Below, piece after piece: positions 1-8,082 of a stretch of 64,000 nt of DNA; positions within the stretch are counted from its first letter, which is position 1; each line of letters starts with the position of its first letter. Source of the stretch: Sneathiella marina (GTDB taxonomy: Bacteria > Pseudomonadota > Alphaproteobacteria > Sneathiellales > Sneathiellaceae). The stretch is from positions 2,626,501-2,690,500 of the forward strand of contig NZ_CP098747.1 in assembly GCF_023746535.1 (NCBI RefSeq), read 5' to 3'. The notes under the pieces were generated by a model, which saw only the letters and a program-made list of their open reading frames with translations, ran no database searches and was not told the DNA's origin. Made by a program: the position numbers and the translations under genes.

Positions 1-370
1 AGTTCAGGACGTTGACAGTCAATTTCACGTTGGCTATGGTGCGACATACCGGACAGAAGATGTGAGCCGGATTGCCACAGTTTCGGTGGGCTACGCGGAC
101 GGATATTTTCGAGCGCTTGGCAATAAGGCAGAATGTGCGATAAAGAATAACAAGGTACCGGTCATAGGGCGCGTCTCAATGGATATAATTACAATCGATG
201 TCAGCAGCATCCCGCGTCATGAATGTGTCGCTGGAGGTTTCGTTGATCTGATTGGTGGCGCGGTACCATTGGATGAAGTGGCGGCACATGCCGAGACAAT
301 TCCATATGAAATACTCACCTCTCTCGGAAATCGCTTCTACCGGGAATATTTGGAACCGGCGGACAAGTAA
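1..370 (+). CDS. alr: Alanine racemase, C-terminal part (5' end outside window)
   Basis: Partial gene, open from the window edge in the frame of base 2. Alanine racemase is a PLP enzyme that interconverts L- and D-alanine for peptidoglycan. The visible part is the C-terminal beta domain. The segment VSVGYADGY holds the second catalytic tyrosine, which acts across the dimer interface; GRVSMD is the other typical block, and the protein ends in GNRFYREY, close to the usual Alr terminus. The PLP-lysine barrel lies upstream of the window. The stop is one base before the mlaE start, so the genes are probably co-transcribed. Recognition is firm; no start can be assigned. Confidence 0.93.
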   Translation, partial: VQDVDSQFHVGYGATYRTEDVSRIATVSVGYADGYFRALGNKAECAIKNNKVPVIGRVSMDIITIDVSSIPRHECVAGGFVDLIGGAVPLDEVAAHAETIPYEILTSLGNRFYREYLEPADK

Positions 371-371
371 T

Positions 372-1154
372 ATGGAATGGAATATTTTTGCGGCGATTGG
401 CCGTGTCTTTATCTCCTTTATGGCCGCCGTTGGCCGGATTACCAAATTTACGGTCGTAAGCCTGCGTCATTGCATCATCCCGCCTTTCTATTTGTCGCTA
501 TTTTTGCGGCAGCTTATGAATATCGGCTATTACTCTCTTCCGGTCGTCGGCATGACGGCCCTGTTCACCGGTATGGTTCTGGCGTTGCAGATTTACGATG
601 GCTCCTCCAGGTTTAATGCGGAAAGCGCCGTTCCGACGATTGTTGTCATCGGCCTCACCCGGGAACTCTCCCCGGTTCTCAGCGGCCTGATGGTTGCCGG
701 GCGGGTTGGTGCCGCGATTGCCGCGGAAATCGGGACCATGCGGGTGACCGAGCAAATTGACGCGCTCGCCACGTTATCAACGAACCCGTTCAAGTATCTG
801 GTGACACCCCGCATCCTCGCGGCGGTCATCACCCTGCCCTTTCTTGTTCTGCTGGGCGATATCATCGGCGTTGCCGGTGGCTTCCTGGTCGCGACGGAAT
901 CGCTGGGCTTCAACCCGGGCAATTACCTGACAAACACCTTCGAATTCCTGCAGGTGCGTGACGTCGTCTCCGGCTTGATCAAGGCAGCCGTCTTCGGCTT
1001 CATTGTCGCCTTGATGGGCTGCTATCACGGATTTCATTCCGTCGGCGGGGCGCAAGGCGTGGGCAAGGCGACAACAAATGCCGTCGTTTCCTCCTTTGTT
1101 CTGATCCTGATCAGCGACTATTTCCTCACAGTAATGCTTACCGTTCAACCATGA
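372..1154 (+). CDS. mlaE: Phospholipid transport ABC permease MlaE
   Basis: Inner-membrane permease of the Mla pathway, which moves phospholipids between the inner and outer membranes of Gram-negative bacteria. The 260-residue product has the family's length. It has several hydrophobic segments and the conserved stretch LTRELSPVLSGLMVAGRVGA, followed by EIGTMRVTEQIDAL, both diagnostic of the MlaE/YrbE family. The ATG at 372 is chosen because a longer reading frame would run back into alr, and this start gives the normal family N-terminus. Its stop overlaps the start of the ATPase gene by four bases (ATGA), indicating translational coupling. The MCE-domain partner MlaD is not in this window. 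Confidence 0.95.
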   Translation: MEWNIFAAIGRVFISFMAAVGRITKFTVVSLRHCIIPPFYLSLFLRQLMNIGYYSLPVVGMTALFTGMVLALQIYDGSSRFNAESAVPTIVVIGLTRELSPVLSGLMVAGRVGAAIAAEIGTMRVTEQIDALATLSTNPFKYLVTPRILAAVITLPFLVLLGDIIGVAGGFLVATESLGFNPGNYLTNTFEFLQVRDVVSGLIKAAVFGFIVALMGCYHGFHSVGGAQGVGKATTNAVVSSFVLILISDYFLTVMLTVQP

Positions 1155-1927
1155 CCGCCGCGCCGAAAATCGAACTGCGGAAAGTGTGCAAGGCGTTCGG
1201 CAGCAAAGTTATCCTCTCCGATCTCGATCTCAGTATCCAGGATGGGGAATCCCTGGTTGTGATCGGCGGATCCGGAACCGGCAAATCGGTCATGCTGAAA
1301 TGTATTCTGGGCCTGCTTGAGCCCGACAGCGGTGATATCCTGATCGACGGACAGTCGGTGGTTGGCCTGTCCTCCAAGGCGCGGGAAAAAGTTCTGCTGA
1401 AAACCGGCATGCTGTTTCAGTATGCGGCCCTGTTCGACAGCTTGCCTGTCTGGGAAAATGTCGCCTTTGGCCTGCTCCAGGCGCATGGAATACCGCGCAA
1501 GAAAGCCAGGGAAATAGCCATGGAGAAACTCAGCCTTGTGGGGCTCGGCCCGGACATGGCGGATCGCAATCCGGCGGAGATGTCCATTGGTATGCAAAAG
1601 CGGGTCGGCCTCGCCCGGGCCATCGCCGCGGACCCTGAAATCATCTTTTTCGATGAGCCGACCACAGGTCTTGATCCGATTATGGGGGATGTCATCGACA
1701 GCCTTATTCGCGACTGTACCCGGCGCCTGGGCGCCACAACATTGACCATATCCCATGATATGGATGGCGCGCAGGTTATTGGCGATACGATCGCATTGCT
1801 CTATAAAGGAAACGTCGTCTGGTCCGGACCTGCGGATACCATCAAGACCTGCGGTAACCCTTATGTCGAGCAATTCGTCCGGGGCGATATTGACGGCCCC
1901 ATAAAACTGGAAGTCTTGAAACCGTAA
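1151..1927 (+). CDS. mlaF: Phospholipid transport ABC ATPase MlaF
   Basis: Cytoplasmic ATPase of the Mla phospholipid transporter, 258 residues. Walker A is GGSGTGKSV near residues 37-45 and Walker B is IIFFDEPTTGLDP near 165, with the switch histidine in TISHD. The signature motif reads MSIGMQKR instead of the usual LSGGMQKR, so the first glycine of SGG is isoleucine; the rest of the helix (VGLARAIA) is standard. It overlaps mlaE by ATGA and precedes radA by about 60 bases. The family call is firm; whether the odd signature alters ATPase activity is unknown. Confidence 0.95.
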   Translation: MTAAPKIELRKVCKAFGSKVILSDLDLSIQDGESLVVIGGSGTGKSVMLKCILGLLEPDSGDILIDGQSVVGLSSKAREKVLLKTGMLFQYAALFDSLPVWENVAFGLLQAHGIPRKKAREIAMEKLSLVGLGPDMADRNPAEMSIGMQKRVGLARAIAADPEIIFFDEPTTGLDPIMGDVIDSLIRDCTRRLGATTLTISHDMDGAQVIGDTIALLYKGNVVWSGPADTIKTCGNPYVEQFVRGDIDGPIKLEVLKP

Positions 1928-1985
1928 CCTCACGGGACGGAATTTATTTTGGTTTCGGCCAAACCACGAATAACAGGAATAAGTC

Positions 1986-3365
1986 ATGGCGCGAACTGCC
2001 GAACAATTCACCTGCCAGTCCTGCGGCGAAATCCATCGCAAATGGCAAGGCCGTTGTGATTCCTGCGGAGAGTGGAACTCGCTCCAGGAAAGCGTGGTTG
2101 AAGCCGCCGTGCCAAGCGGCCTGTCCACCGGCAAGGGCCAGGCCATCACTTTTACCGCCCTGGATACGGATACCAGCGATCATGCCCGCACTTTGAGCGA
2201 GCTTGGGGAACTGGACCGGGTTCTTGGGGGCGGCTTCGTCCCCGGCTCCTCCATCCTGATTGGCGGCGATCCGGGTATCGGTAAATCGACGCTTCTGTTG
2301 CAAGCCGTCGGCCGCATGGCGTTGAAAGGCCAGCCCTGCACCTATATCTCCGGCGAGGAGGCAACCCAGCAGATATCCATGCGGGCCCGCCGGCTGGGGT
2401 TGTCGGACGCCCCCGTGCAACTGGCATCGGCCAATTCGCTTCGGGATATTATTACCAGCCTTGAAAAAGCCCCCACCCCGAAATTGCTGGTGATCGATTC
2501 CATCCAAACCGTGTTCGCCGACAATCTATCGAGCGCTCCCGGGACTGTCGCGCAAGTGCGGGCCTGCGCACAGGAGCTGATCCGCTATGCCAGAAAGTCC
2601 GGCTGCAGTGTTATCCTTGTGGGACATGTGACCAAAGATGGCCAGATTGCCGGCCCGCGGGTTCTGGAGCATATGGTCGATACGGTACTGTATTTCGAAG
2701 GGGATCGCGGCCATCAATTCAGGATCTTGCGGGCGGTCAAGAATCGCTTCGGCGCCACCGATGAAATCGGCGTGTTCGAGATGACGGATTCCGGCCTTCA
2801 GGAAGTCGCCAACCCCTCATCCCTTTTCCTGAGCAATCCGGACAAGGCCATCAGCGGCGCCTCGGTCTTCGCCGGGATGGAAGGTACCCGTCCCTTGCTG
2901 GTGGAAATTCAGGGACTGGTGGCAACCACGGCGCAAGCGACACCGCGCCGGGCTGTTGTTGGCTGGGATTCCAATCGGCTGGCCATGATATTAGCGGTTC
3001 TGGATGCGCGCTGCGGCTTGTCTTTTTCCGGCAGTGAAGTTTACCTCAACGTCGCCGGCGGCCTGCGTGTCAATGAACCGGCGGCGGATCTGGCGGTTAT
3101 TGCCGCCCTGGTATCCTCCATTTCCGACATTCCCGTGCCCGAAAGCAGCCTGTTTTTTGGCGAAATCGGCCTCTCCGGTGAAATTAGGGCTGTCGGTCAA
3201 GCCGATGCTCGGTTAAAAGAGGCGGCGAAACTCGGATTTACCACGGCCATTATTCCTGCTGGCAGCAAGATAAAAGACACGTCCATGAAAATTATTGAAG
3301 TGGAACATCTGCGGGAAATTGTTAGTCTGTTTACACAATCGCAACCGGTGACCCAGGTTGTTTAA
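1986..3365 (+). CDS. radA: DNA repair protein RadA
   Basis: RadA (Sms) is a RecA-like ATPase that drives branch migration during recombinational repair. The 459-residue protein has the full family layout. An N-terminal C4 zinc finger (CQSCG and CDSCGEW, residues 11-32) is followed by a RecA core with Walker A GDPGIGKST near residue 95, then the RadA-specific KNRFG motif near residue 255, and a C-terminal Lon-protease-like domain. The ATG at 1986 lies about eight bases after an AGGAATAAG ribosome-binding region. It sits between mlaF and cvpA on the same strand, a common alphaproteobacterial arrangement. Confidence 0.97.
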   Translation: MARTAEQFTCQSCGEIHRKWQGRCDSCGEWNSLQESVVEAAVPSGLSTGKGQAITFTALDTDTSDHARTLSELGELDRVLGGGFVPGSSILIGGDPGIGKSTLLLQAVGRMALKGQPCTYISGEEATQQISMRARRLGLSDAPVQLASANSLRDIITSLEKAPTPKLLVIDSIQTVFADNLSSAPGTVAQVRACAQELIRYARKSGCSVILVGHVTKDGQIAGPRVLEHMVDTVLYFEGDRGHQFRILRAVKNRFGATDEIGVFEMTDSGLQEVANPSSLFLSNPDKAISGASVFAGMEGTRPLLVEIQGLVATTAQATPRRAVVGWDSNRLAMILAVLDARCGLSFSGSEVYLNVAGGLRVNEPAADLAVIAALVSSISDIPVPESSLFFGEIGLSGEIRAVGQADARLKEAAKLGFTTAIIPAGSKIKDTSMKIIEVEHLREIVSLFTQSQPVTQVV

Positions 3366-3383
3366 AGGGGTATAGAGAGCTTT

Positions 3384-4079
3384 ATGGAAGACTTCCCCAT
3401 ACAAGGTGCCGATGCGGTTATCCTGGTGATTCTCCTGATTTCCGCAATTTTCGGTTTTGCCCGTGGCTTTGTGAAGGAAACCCTGGCCATCGCCGGCTGG
3501 GTCGGTGCCACCTTTATTACGCTTTACGCCTTTCCCCTGCTGCAGCCCATCGCCCGGGAATTTATCGTCAATCTGCTGATCGCGGATATCCTGACCGGTG
3601 CCGTCGTCTTTGTCCTGTCGCTGGTGATCCTGTCCTATTTCAGTCATGCCATCTCGGAAAAGGTGAAAGCCTCCAGTCTTGGGGCCCTTGACCGTTCACT
3701 GGGGATATTTTTTGGCATCGCACGGGGATTTCTGTTGCTGGGCATCGCCTGGCTGATCTTTGTACAGTTCATCCCCGAAGATGACCGGCCGGAATGGGTG
3801 TTAAACGCCAAGATGTTGCCAATCGTATCAGCCAGCGGCGCCTTCGTTGCCCGGCTGCTGCCGCCTGACATGCAGGAAAACCTGAATATCACCCGGGATT
3901 CAGATCAGGATGCCGTCAAAAAGCTTAAAGAAAAATATGATGAATTGCCTGATGCGGTAAAAGACGGCATAAAGACCAACGTCGATGATGCGGCAAAAAT
4001 TATCGACAAAGGCTATGATGATCGCGCGCGGCAGCAAATGGAAAACCTAACCAAAAGTACGCAGGAAAATCCAAAATGA
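3384..4079 (+). CDS. cvpA: CvpA family membrane protein
   Basis: CvpA is an inner-membrane protein named for its need in colicin V production in E. coli, where it lies upstream of purF, as here. Residues 8-130 form about four hydrophobic segments with the family stretch FGFARGFVKETLAIAGWVGA (near residues 25-44) and a later GIARGFLLL. The last 80 residues are charged and probably cytoplasmic. The biochemical role is not settled. The stop overlaps the purF start (ATGA), so the two are very likely translated together. Confidence 0.9.
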   Translation: MEDFPIQGADAVILVILLISAIFGFARGFVKETLAIAGWVGATFITLYAFPLLQPIAREFIVNLLIADILTGAVVFVLSLVILSYFSHAISEKVKASSLGALDRSLGIFFGIARGFLLLGIAWLIFVQFIPEDDRPEWVLNAKMLPIVSASGAFVARLLPPDMQENLNITRDSDQDAVKKLKEKYDELPDAVKDGIKTNVDDAAKIIDKGYDDRARQQMENLTKSTQENPK

Positions 4080-5548
4080 CGGACAGCCATATATTCGACG
4101 ATCTGTGTAATCCCTTCGATGATGACAAGCTTCATGAAGAATGCGGCGTATTTGGAATATATGGCCATGAAGAGGCCGCGGCCCTCGCCGCCCTCGGCTT
4201 ACATGCCCTCCAGCATCGCGGACAGGAAGCCGCCGGGATCGTCAGCCATGATGGCCGCCATTTCCACAGCCACAAGGCCATGGGCAAGGTGGGCGATAAT
4301 TTCTCCTCTGAAGAGATTATCGGCGGCCTGAAAGGCGAAGCAGCCCTCGGCCATAACCGTTATGCCACAACCGGCGGTTCCGTCCTTCGTAATATTCAGC
4401 CCATATTTGCCGATCTTGCCAATGGCGGGCTCGCCGTAGCCCATAACGGCAACCTGACCAATGCCTCGACATTGCGCAAGCAACTGGTGACCGAAGGCAG
4501 CATCTTTCAGTCCACCACGGATACGGAAGTGATTATCCATCTGGTGGCCAACAGCAAAAAAATGAAAATCGTCGATTGCATGATTGATTCCATGGCCAAG
4601 ATAATCGGCGCCTATTCCCTGGTGTCGCTGACCAGCAAGAAAATGATCGGTATGCGGGACCCCTTCGGCGTCCGGCCGCTGGTTTTGGGCAAACTGGATA
4701 ATGCCTATATCCTGACATCGGAAAGCTGCGCGCTCGATATCATTGGTGCGGACTTTATCCGCGACGTGGAGCCCGGCGAGGTGATCGTCGTCGATGATGG
4801 CGGCTTGACCTCCCTCTTCCCGTTCACGACGCCACCCAAGCGCTTCTGTATTTTCGAACATATCTATTTCGCCCGCCCGGACAGTGTTGTCGAGAAACGC
4901 TCGGTTTATGATGTGCGCAAAGATATTGGCCAGCAACTGGCTGTCGAACACCCGGTGGAGGCCGATCTGGTCATTCCCGTCCCCGATTCCGGGACACCCG
5001 CCGCCATCGGCTATGCCGAACAAAGCGGTATCCAGTTTGATCTGGGCATCATTCGGAACCATTATGTGGGACGCACCTTTATCGAGCCCACGGATCAAAT
5101 TCGTCATCTGGGCGTCAAGCTCAAGCTCAATGCCAACCGGGCCCTTATCAAGGGCAAGCGGGTTATTCTGGTGGATGATTCCATTGTCCGCGGCACCACC
5201 TCAACCAAGATCGTGCAAATGATGCGCGAAGCCGGCGCGACGGAAGTGCATATGCGCATTGCCAGCCCGCCAACGACCAATTCCTGCTTCTATGGTGTGG
5301 ACACGCCAAGCCGCAATAAATTGCTGGCGGCCCAATATGAAGTTGAGGAAATGTGCAAGTTTATCGGCGCCGACAGCCTCAGCTTTATATCCCTGAACGG
5401 CCTGTATGTGGCCATGGGAGAGCTTGAGCGAAATTCGGAACAGCCACAATATTGCGACGCCTGCTTTACCGGTGACTATCCCATTGAATTAACCGATCAG
5501 GAAAGCGGCATGGCGGCAGAGCTAACGCTTCTGACCGAGCATTCCTGA
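4076..5548 (+). CDS. purF: Amidophosphoribosyltransferase PurF
   Basis: First committed enzyme of purine synthesis: it makes 5-phosphoribosylamine from PRPP and glutamine. The 490-residue protein starts with a short propeptide; the sequence EECGVFG places the Ntn nucleophile at Cys23, which would be exposed after cleavage. GHNRYATTG and NGNLTN belong to the glutaminase domain. The phosphoribosyltransferase half carries PVPDSGTPAAIGYA and the PRPP loop VILVDDSIVRGTTS near residues 363-376. Start choice rests on the ATGA overlap with cvpA. Guanine nucleotide genes guaA and guaB lie further along the window on the other strand. Confidence 0.97.
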   Translation: MTDSHIFDDLCNPFDDDKLHEECGVFGIYGHEEAAALAALGLHALQHRGQEAAGIVSHDGRHFHSHKAMGKVGDNFSSEEIIGGLKGEAALGHNRYATTGGSVLRNIQPIFADLANGGLAVAHNGNLTNASTLRKQLVTEGSIFQSTTDTEVIIHLVANSKKMKIVDCMIDSMAKIIGAYSLVSLTSKKMIGMRDPFGVRPLVLGKLDNAYILTSESCALDIIGADFIRDVEPGEVIVVDDGGLTSLFPFTTPPKRFCIFEHIYFARPDSVVEKRSVYDVRKDIGQQLAVEHPVEADLVIPVPDSGTPAAIGYAEQSGIQFDLGIIRNHYVGRTFIEPTDQIRHLGVKLKLNANRALIKGKRVILVDDSIVRGTTSTKIVQMMREAGATEVHMRIASPPTTNSCFYGVDTPSRNKLLAAQYEVEEMCKFIGADSLSFISLNGLYVAMGELERNSEQPQYCDACFTGDYPIELTDQESGMAAELTLLTEHS

Positions 5549-5596
5549 GCTCGGCACCTTTTAACCAGTTAATCCTCCTTGATAACGGAACCTAGT

Positions 5597-6301
5597 ATGT
5601 CCGCTAAATTAAAAGATAAAGTCGCGCTGATTACAGGCGCCTCCCGCGGTATTGGCGCCGCCGTTGCGAAACGCTTCGCCGCGGAAGGAGCCCATGTCAT
5701 CCTCGTCGCCCGCTCCGTTGGCGGACTGGAAGAAGTTGACGATGCCATTCAGGCGGCGGGCGGCAGCGCCACCCTGGTGCCCCTGGATCTTCTTGATACC
5801 GTGGCCATTGACGGACTTGCCGCCCCGCTGCTCGAGCGTTGGGGTAAGCTGGATATTCTCATTGGCAATGCGGGTATGCTCGGTAAGCTGATGCCGATCC
5901 AGCAATATGCCCCGGCCCTGTGGGAAGATGTTTTTAAACTGAACGTCCATGCCAACTGGCGCCTGATCCGCGCCCTCGACCCGCTGTTGCGCCAGAGCGA
6001 GGCCGGGCGCGCGCTGTTTGTCACGGCCAGTGCTGCGCAGGATCATAAACAATTCTGGAGCGCCTATTCCGCCAGCAAGGCGGCGCTTGAGGCCCTGGTC
6101 GAAACCTATGCCGCCGAAACCACGAAGACAAATCTACGGGTCAATCTCATTGATCCCGGACCAACCCGCAGCAAATTACGCCTGATGGCCTATCCGGGTG
6201 AAGATGACAGTGTCTTGCCAGCCCCCGAAGATCACGCGGAGCTTTTCTTGCAGACGATCCTGCAAGGGCAGGATGTCCATGGAACGCGCATCGAAGGCTA
6301 G
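5597..6301 (+). CDS. Short-chain dehydrogenase/reductase
   Basis: Classical SDR oxidoreductase, 234 residues. It has the nucleotide-binding motif TGASRGIG near residue 15, NAG near residue 90, and the catalytic set Ser (VTASAAQ), Tyr and Lys (YSASKAA) near residues 150-165. The composition resembles the YciK-like branch; the substrate cannot be told. I prefer the ATG at 5597, preceded by GGAACC, over an upstream TTG at 5579 that would add six residues. It follows purF by under 50 bases on the same strand and may be the last gene of that transcript. It converges with the GFA gene downstream. Confidence 0.9.
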   Translation: MSAKLKDKVALITGASRGIGAAVAKRFAAEGAHVILVARSVGGLEEVDDAIQAAGGSATLVPLDLLDTVAIDGLAAPLLERWGKLDILIGNAGMLGKLMPIQQYAPALWEDVFKLNVHANWRLIRALDPLLRQSEAGRALFVTASAAQDHKQFWSAYSASKAALEALVETYAAETTKTNLRVNLIDPGPTRSKLRLMAYPGEDDSVLPAPEDHAELFLQTILQGQDVHGTRIEG

Positions 6302-6328
6302 GGTCAGGACCCGTCCATTGGCCCGGAG

Positions 6329-6757
6329 CTATGAGGTGTAGTCGCTCAGGTCTTCCGGCGCATGCAGCAGCGTACCGTCGTATTTCGGAAGATCATCCTC
6401 CAGTTGAAGCCAGGGTAGCTTGCTGTCATAATTTACGTGGAATGTCGGCTCGAATTCCTGCGGGTTTTCCAGGGAGGCCGCATAAAGATGCATCCCGCCG
6501 GCATAGTGATCTGCCTCAAATCCCATGGGGGACCCACAATCCTTGCAGAAATGCCGAAAGACGCCTTGTGAACTCTCCAGGGTTTTCGGCGCCTCTGCGA
6601 GCCATTTGAAGTTCTTGAGCGGCACACCGAGCCAGGCGACAACCGGCGCAGCGCAATTGCGGCGACAGTCATCACAATGACAGTAGCAGGCCCAGGTGAC
6701 CTCGCCGATATATTCCCACCTGGTTTTTTTGCACAGACAATGGCCGCGTGTCGTCAT
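6329..6757 (-). CDS. GFA family zinc-binding protein
   Basis: Member of the GFA (glutathione-dependent formaldehyde-activating enzyme-like, CENP-V) family, 142 residues. The zinc ligands are visible in order: GHCLCKKT (CxC), CYCHCDDCRR and FCKDCGSP. Most family members have no proven enzyme activity and are annotated only by this fold, so the substrate is unknown. It is the first of three GFA genes in the window; the others are the tandem pair near 42.2-43.2 kb. It lies convergent to the SDR gene, at the edge of an AT-rich accessory patch. Confidence 0.88.
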   Translation of the reverse strand: MTTRGHCLCKKTRWEYIGEVTWACYCHCDDCRRNCAAPVVAWLGVPLKNFKWLAEAPKTLESSQGVFRHFCKDCGSPMGFEADHYAGGMHLYAASLENPQEFEPTFHVNYDSKLPWLQLEDDLPKYDGTLLHAPEDLSDYTS

Positions 6758-6927
6758 TTGTTCTTCCCGGTTTTTGGTGCGTGAGCAACATGCCGATCAG
6801 GGCGTCGGCTTCCCTGTAGATGAGTTAAGTGGAATTTGAGGTCACAGACTAACGTACACCAGACTGATTGCCGCTCGAATGCGACACCAAGGAAATATTG
6901 GACGGTAGAGCACGAGGATGAAGATGT

Positions 6928-6957
6928 AAACAAGCCACCTGATCAGGCGGCTTGTTT
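6928..6957. repeat. Near-perfect 30-bp palindrome
   Basis: Two 15-base arms (AAACAAGCCACCTGA and TCAGGCGGCTTGTTT) are complementary at 14 of 15 positions with no spacer. It lies 32 bases before the start of the carbon-nitrogen hydrolase gene. It could be a terminator hairpin, an operator or the remnant of a mobile-element end. The T-rich tract on the plus side (GTTTACTTTTGAG) is weak. The remaining 230 bases between the GFA gene and the hydrolase hold no recognisable gene. Confidence 0.6.
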
Positions 6958-6989
6958 ACTTTTGAGCAATTCTCTCTATAAATTTTTGC

Positions 6990-7757
6990 ATGAACAATCT
7001 AAAGATAGCAACCAGCCAGTTTCCACTTTCGGGCAATATTACTCGTAATGCCCAGTATATAAAGCAGCATATGAAAAAAGCCGCGAAGGAGGCGTGCCAC
7101 ATTGTTCATTTTCCTGAAACGGCATTATCCGGCTATGCACGGGTCCATTTTGACTCTTTTCAAAACTATGATTGGGGGCTTTTGCAGCAATGTTTGGAAG
7201 ATATTATTGCTCTCTCAAAAGAACTGCGTATCTGGACAATATTGGGATCAACAAGAAAAAATACTGATAGTCAGCCATATAACTGCATTTATGTTATTTC
7301 TGACATGGGTCAGATAGAAGGCATTTACGATAAACAGAATCTTTATAGCAGAGAAAAAGAATTTTACACGCCAGGTGCTAAGCCGCTTTTCGCGACTATA
7401 TTCGGAGTAAAATGCGGATTTCTTATTTGTTATGATTCCTGTTTTCCAAATCTTTACACAACTTATCGAGATCAAGGTGTTCAGCTGTTGTTTCATTCAT
7501 ATTACAATGCCGCCAATACAGAAGGAAAAAGCAGTCTTGATGATCTTATTATTGCCCAATTAATAACGCGCGCTGCTGATAATCAAATGTGGATTTCAGC
7601 AAGCAATTCTTCAGAAAGACATTCACGTCTGGCCTCTTGTCTTGCCCGGCCTGATGGTTCTCTCGTCAAAGCTAAACGCCATGTAGCAGGGATTGTTACG
7701 ACAGTATTTTCACAAATCGGTCCTGGATGGACATACAACAATAGAACAGGATCATAA
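6990..7757 (+). CDS. Carbon-nitrogen hydrolase (nitrilase superfamily)
   Basis: Amidase/nitrilase-fold hydrolase of 255 residues. The catalytic triad is visible: Glu in HFPETALSGY (near residue 43), Lys in YDKQNLYSREKEFY (near residue 112) and Cys in LICYDSCFP (near residue 147). The substrate cannot be predicted; the family cleaves amides, nitriles and carbamoyl groups. The gene is clearly more AT-rich than its neighbours and is flanked by a palindrome and an IS30-type transposase tail, which suggests acquisition by transfer. Its last codons overlap the transposase remnant by a few bases, so its native C-terminus may have been altered by that insertion. Confidence 0.85.
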   Translation: MNNLKIATSQFPLSGNITRNAQYIKQHMKKAAKEACHIVHFPETALSGYARVHFDSFQNYDWGLLQQCLEDIIALSKELRIWTILGSTRKNTDSQPYNCIYVISDMGQIEGIYDKQNLYSREKEFYTPGAKPLFATIFGVKCGFLICYDSCFPNLYTTYRDQGVQLLFHSYYNAANTEGKSSLDDLIIAQLITRAADNQMWISASNSSERHSRLASCLARPDGSLVKAKRHVAGIVTTVFSQIGPGWTYNNRTGS

Positions 7758-7862
7758 ATGTTGCTCAAAAACTTCTTTGGGCGTTCTGTATTCAAGGCAT
7801 TTTCTGGGTGTGTTGTTTATTCGGTTAGCTATAGCAACAAGATTTTCGTTTGATATTTGCTC
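7752..7862 (-). pseudogene. IS30-family transposase, C-terminal remnant
   Basis: Reading the minus strand gives 36 codons and a stop, with an in-frame stop just upstream. The peptide includes ISNENLVAIANRINNTPRK followed by CLEYRTPKEVFEQHL. The N-x-R-P-R-K-type core and the Y-R-T-P-x-E-V-F ending are the characteristic C-terminus of IS30-type transposases. The rest of the transposase is absent, and upstream sequence to about 8080 shows no further match by eye. The stop codon falls inside the last codons of the hydrolase gene on the other strand. Confidence 0.78.
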
Positions 7863-8082
7863 TCAATTTCTATTGCGCGGTAAAAACCGCCTGATCCTGC
7901 TATTTGTATTCTCAACCGTGCCTTTCTGCCAAAGGGCGCAGGGATCGCAATAGTAGTTTTAAATGCCCAGTTGCTGTGGGAGCAGGGAATAGAATTAAAA
8001 CTCTGATCCACGGTAAAATGTCACGGTTCTCCTGACAGGCTGTGGCAACTTTGGCGGCTTTCAAATGACAGGGATCCGGGGC

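Noticed and set aside
6836-7048. 70-codon plus-strand frame before the hydrolase gene
   Set aside because: It crosses the palindrome and overlaps the hydrolase start in another frame, with no ribosome-binding site.
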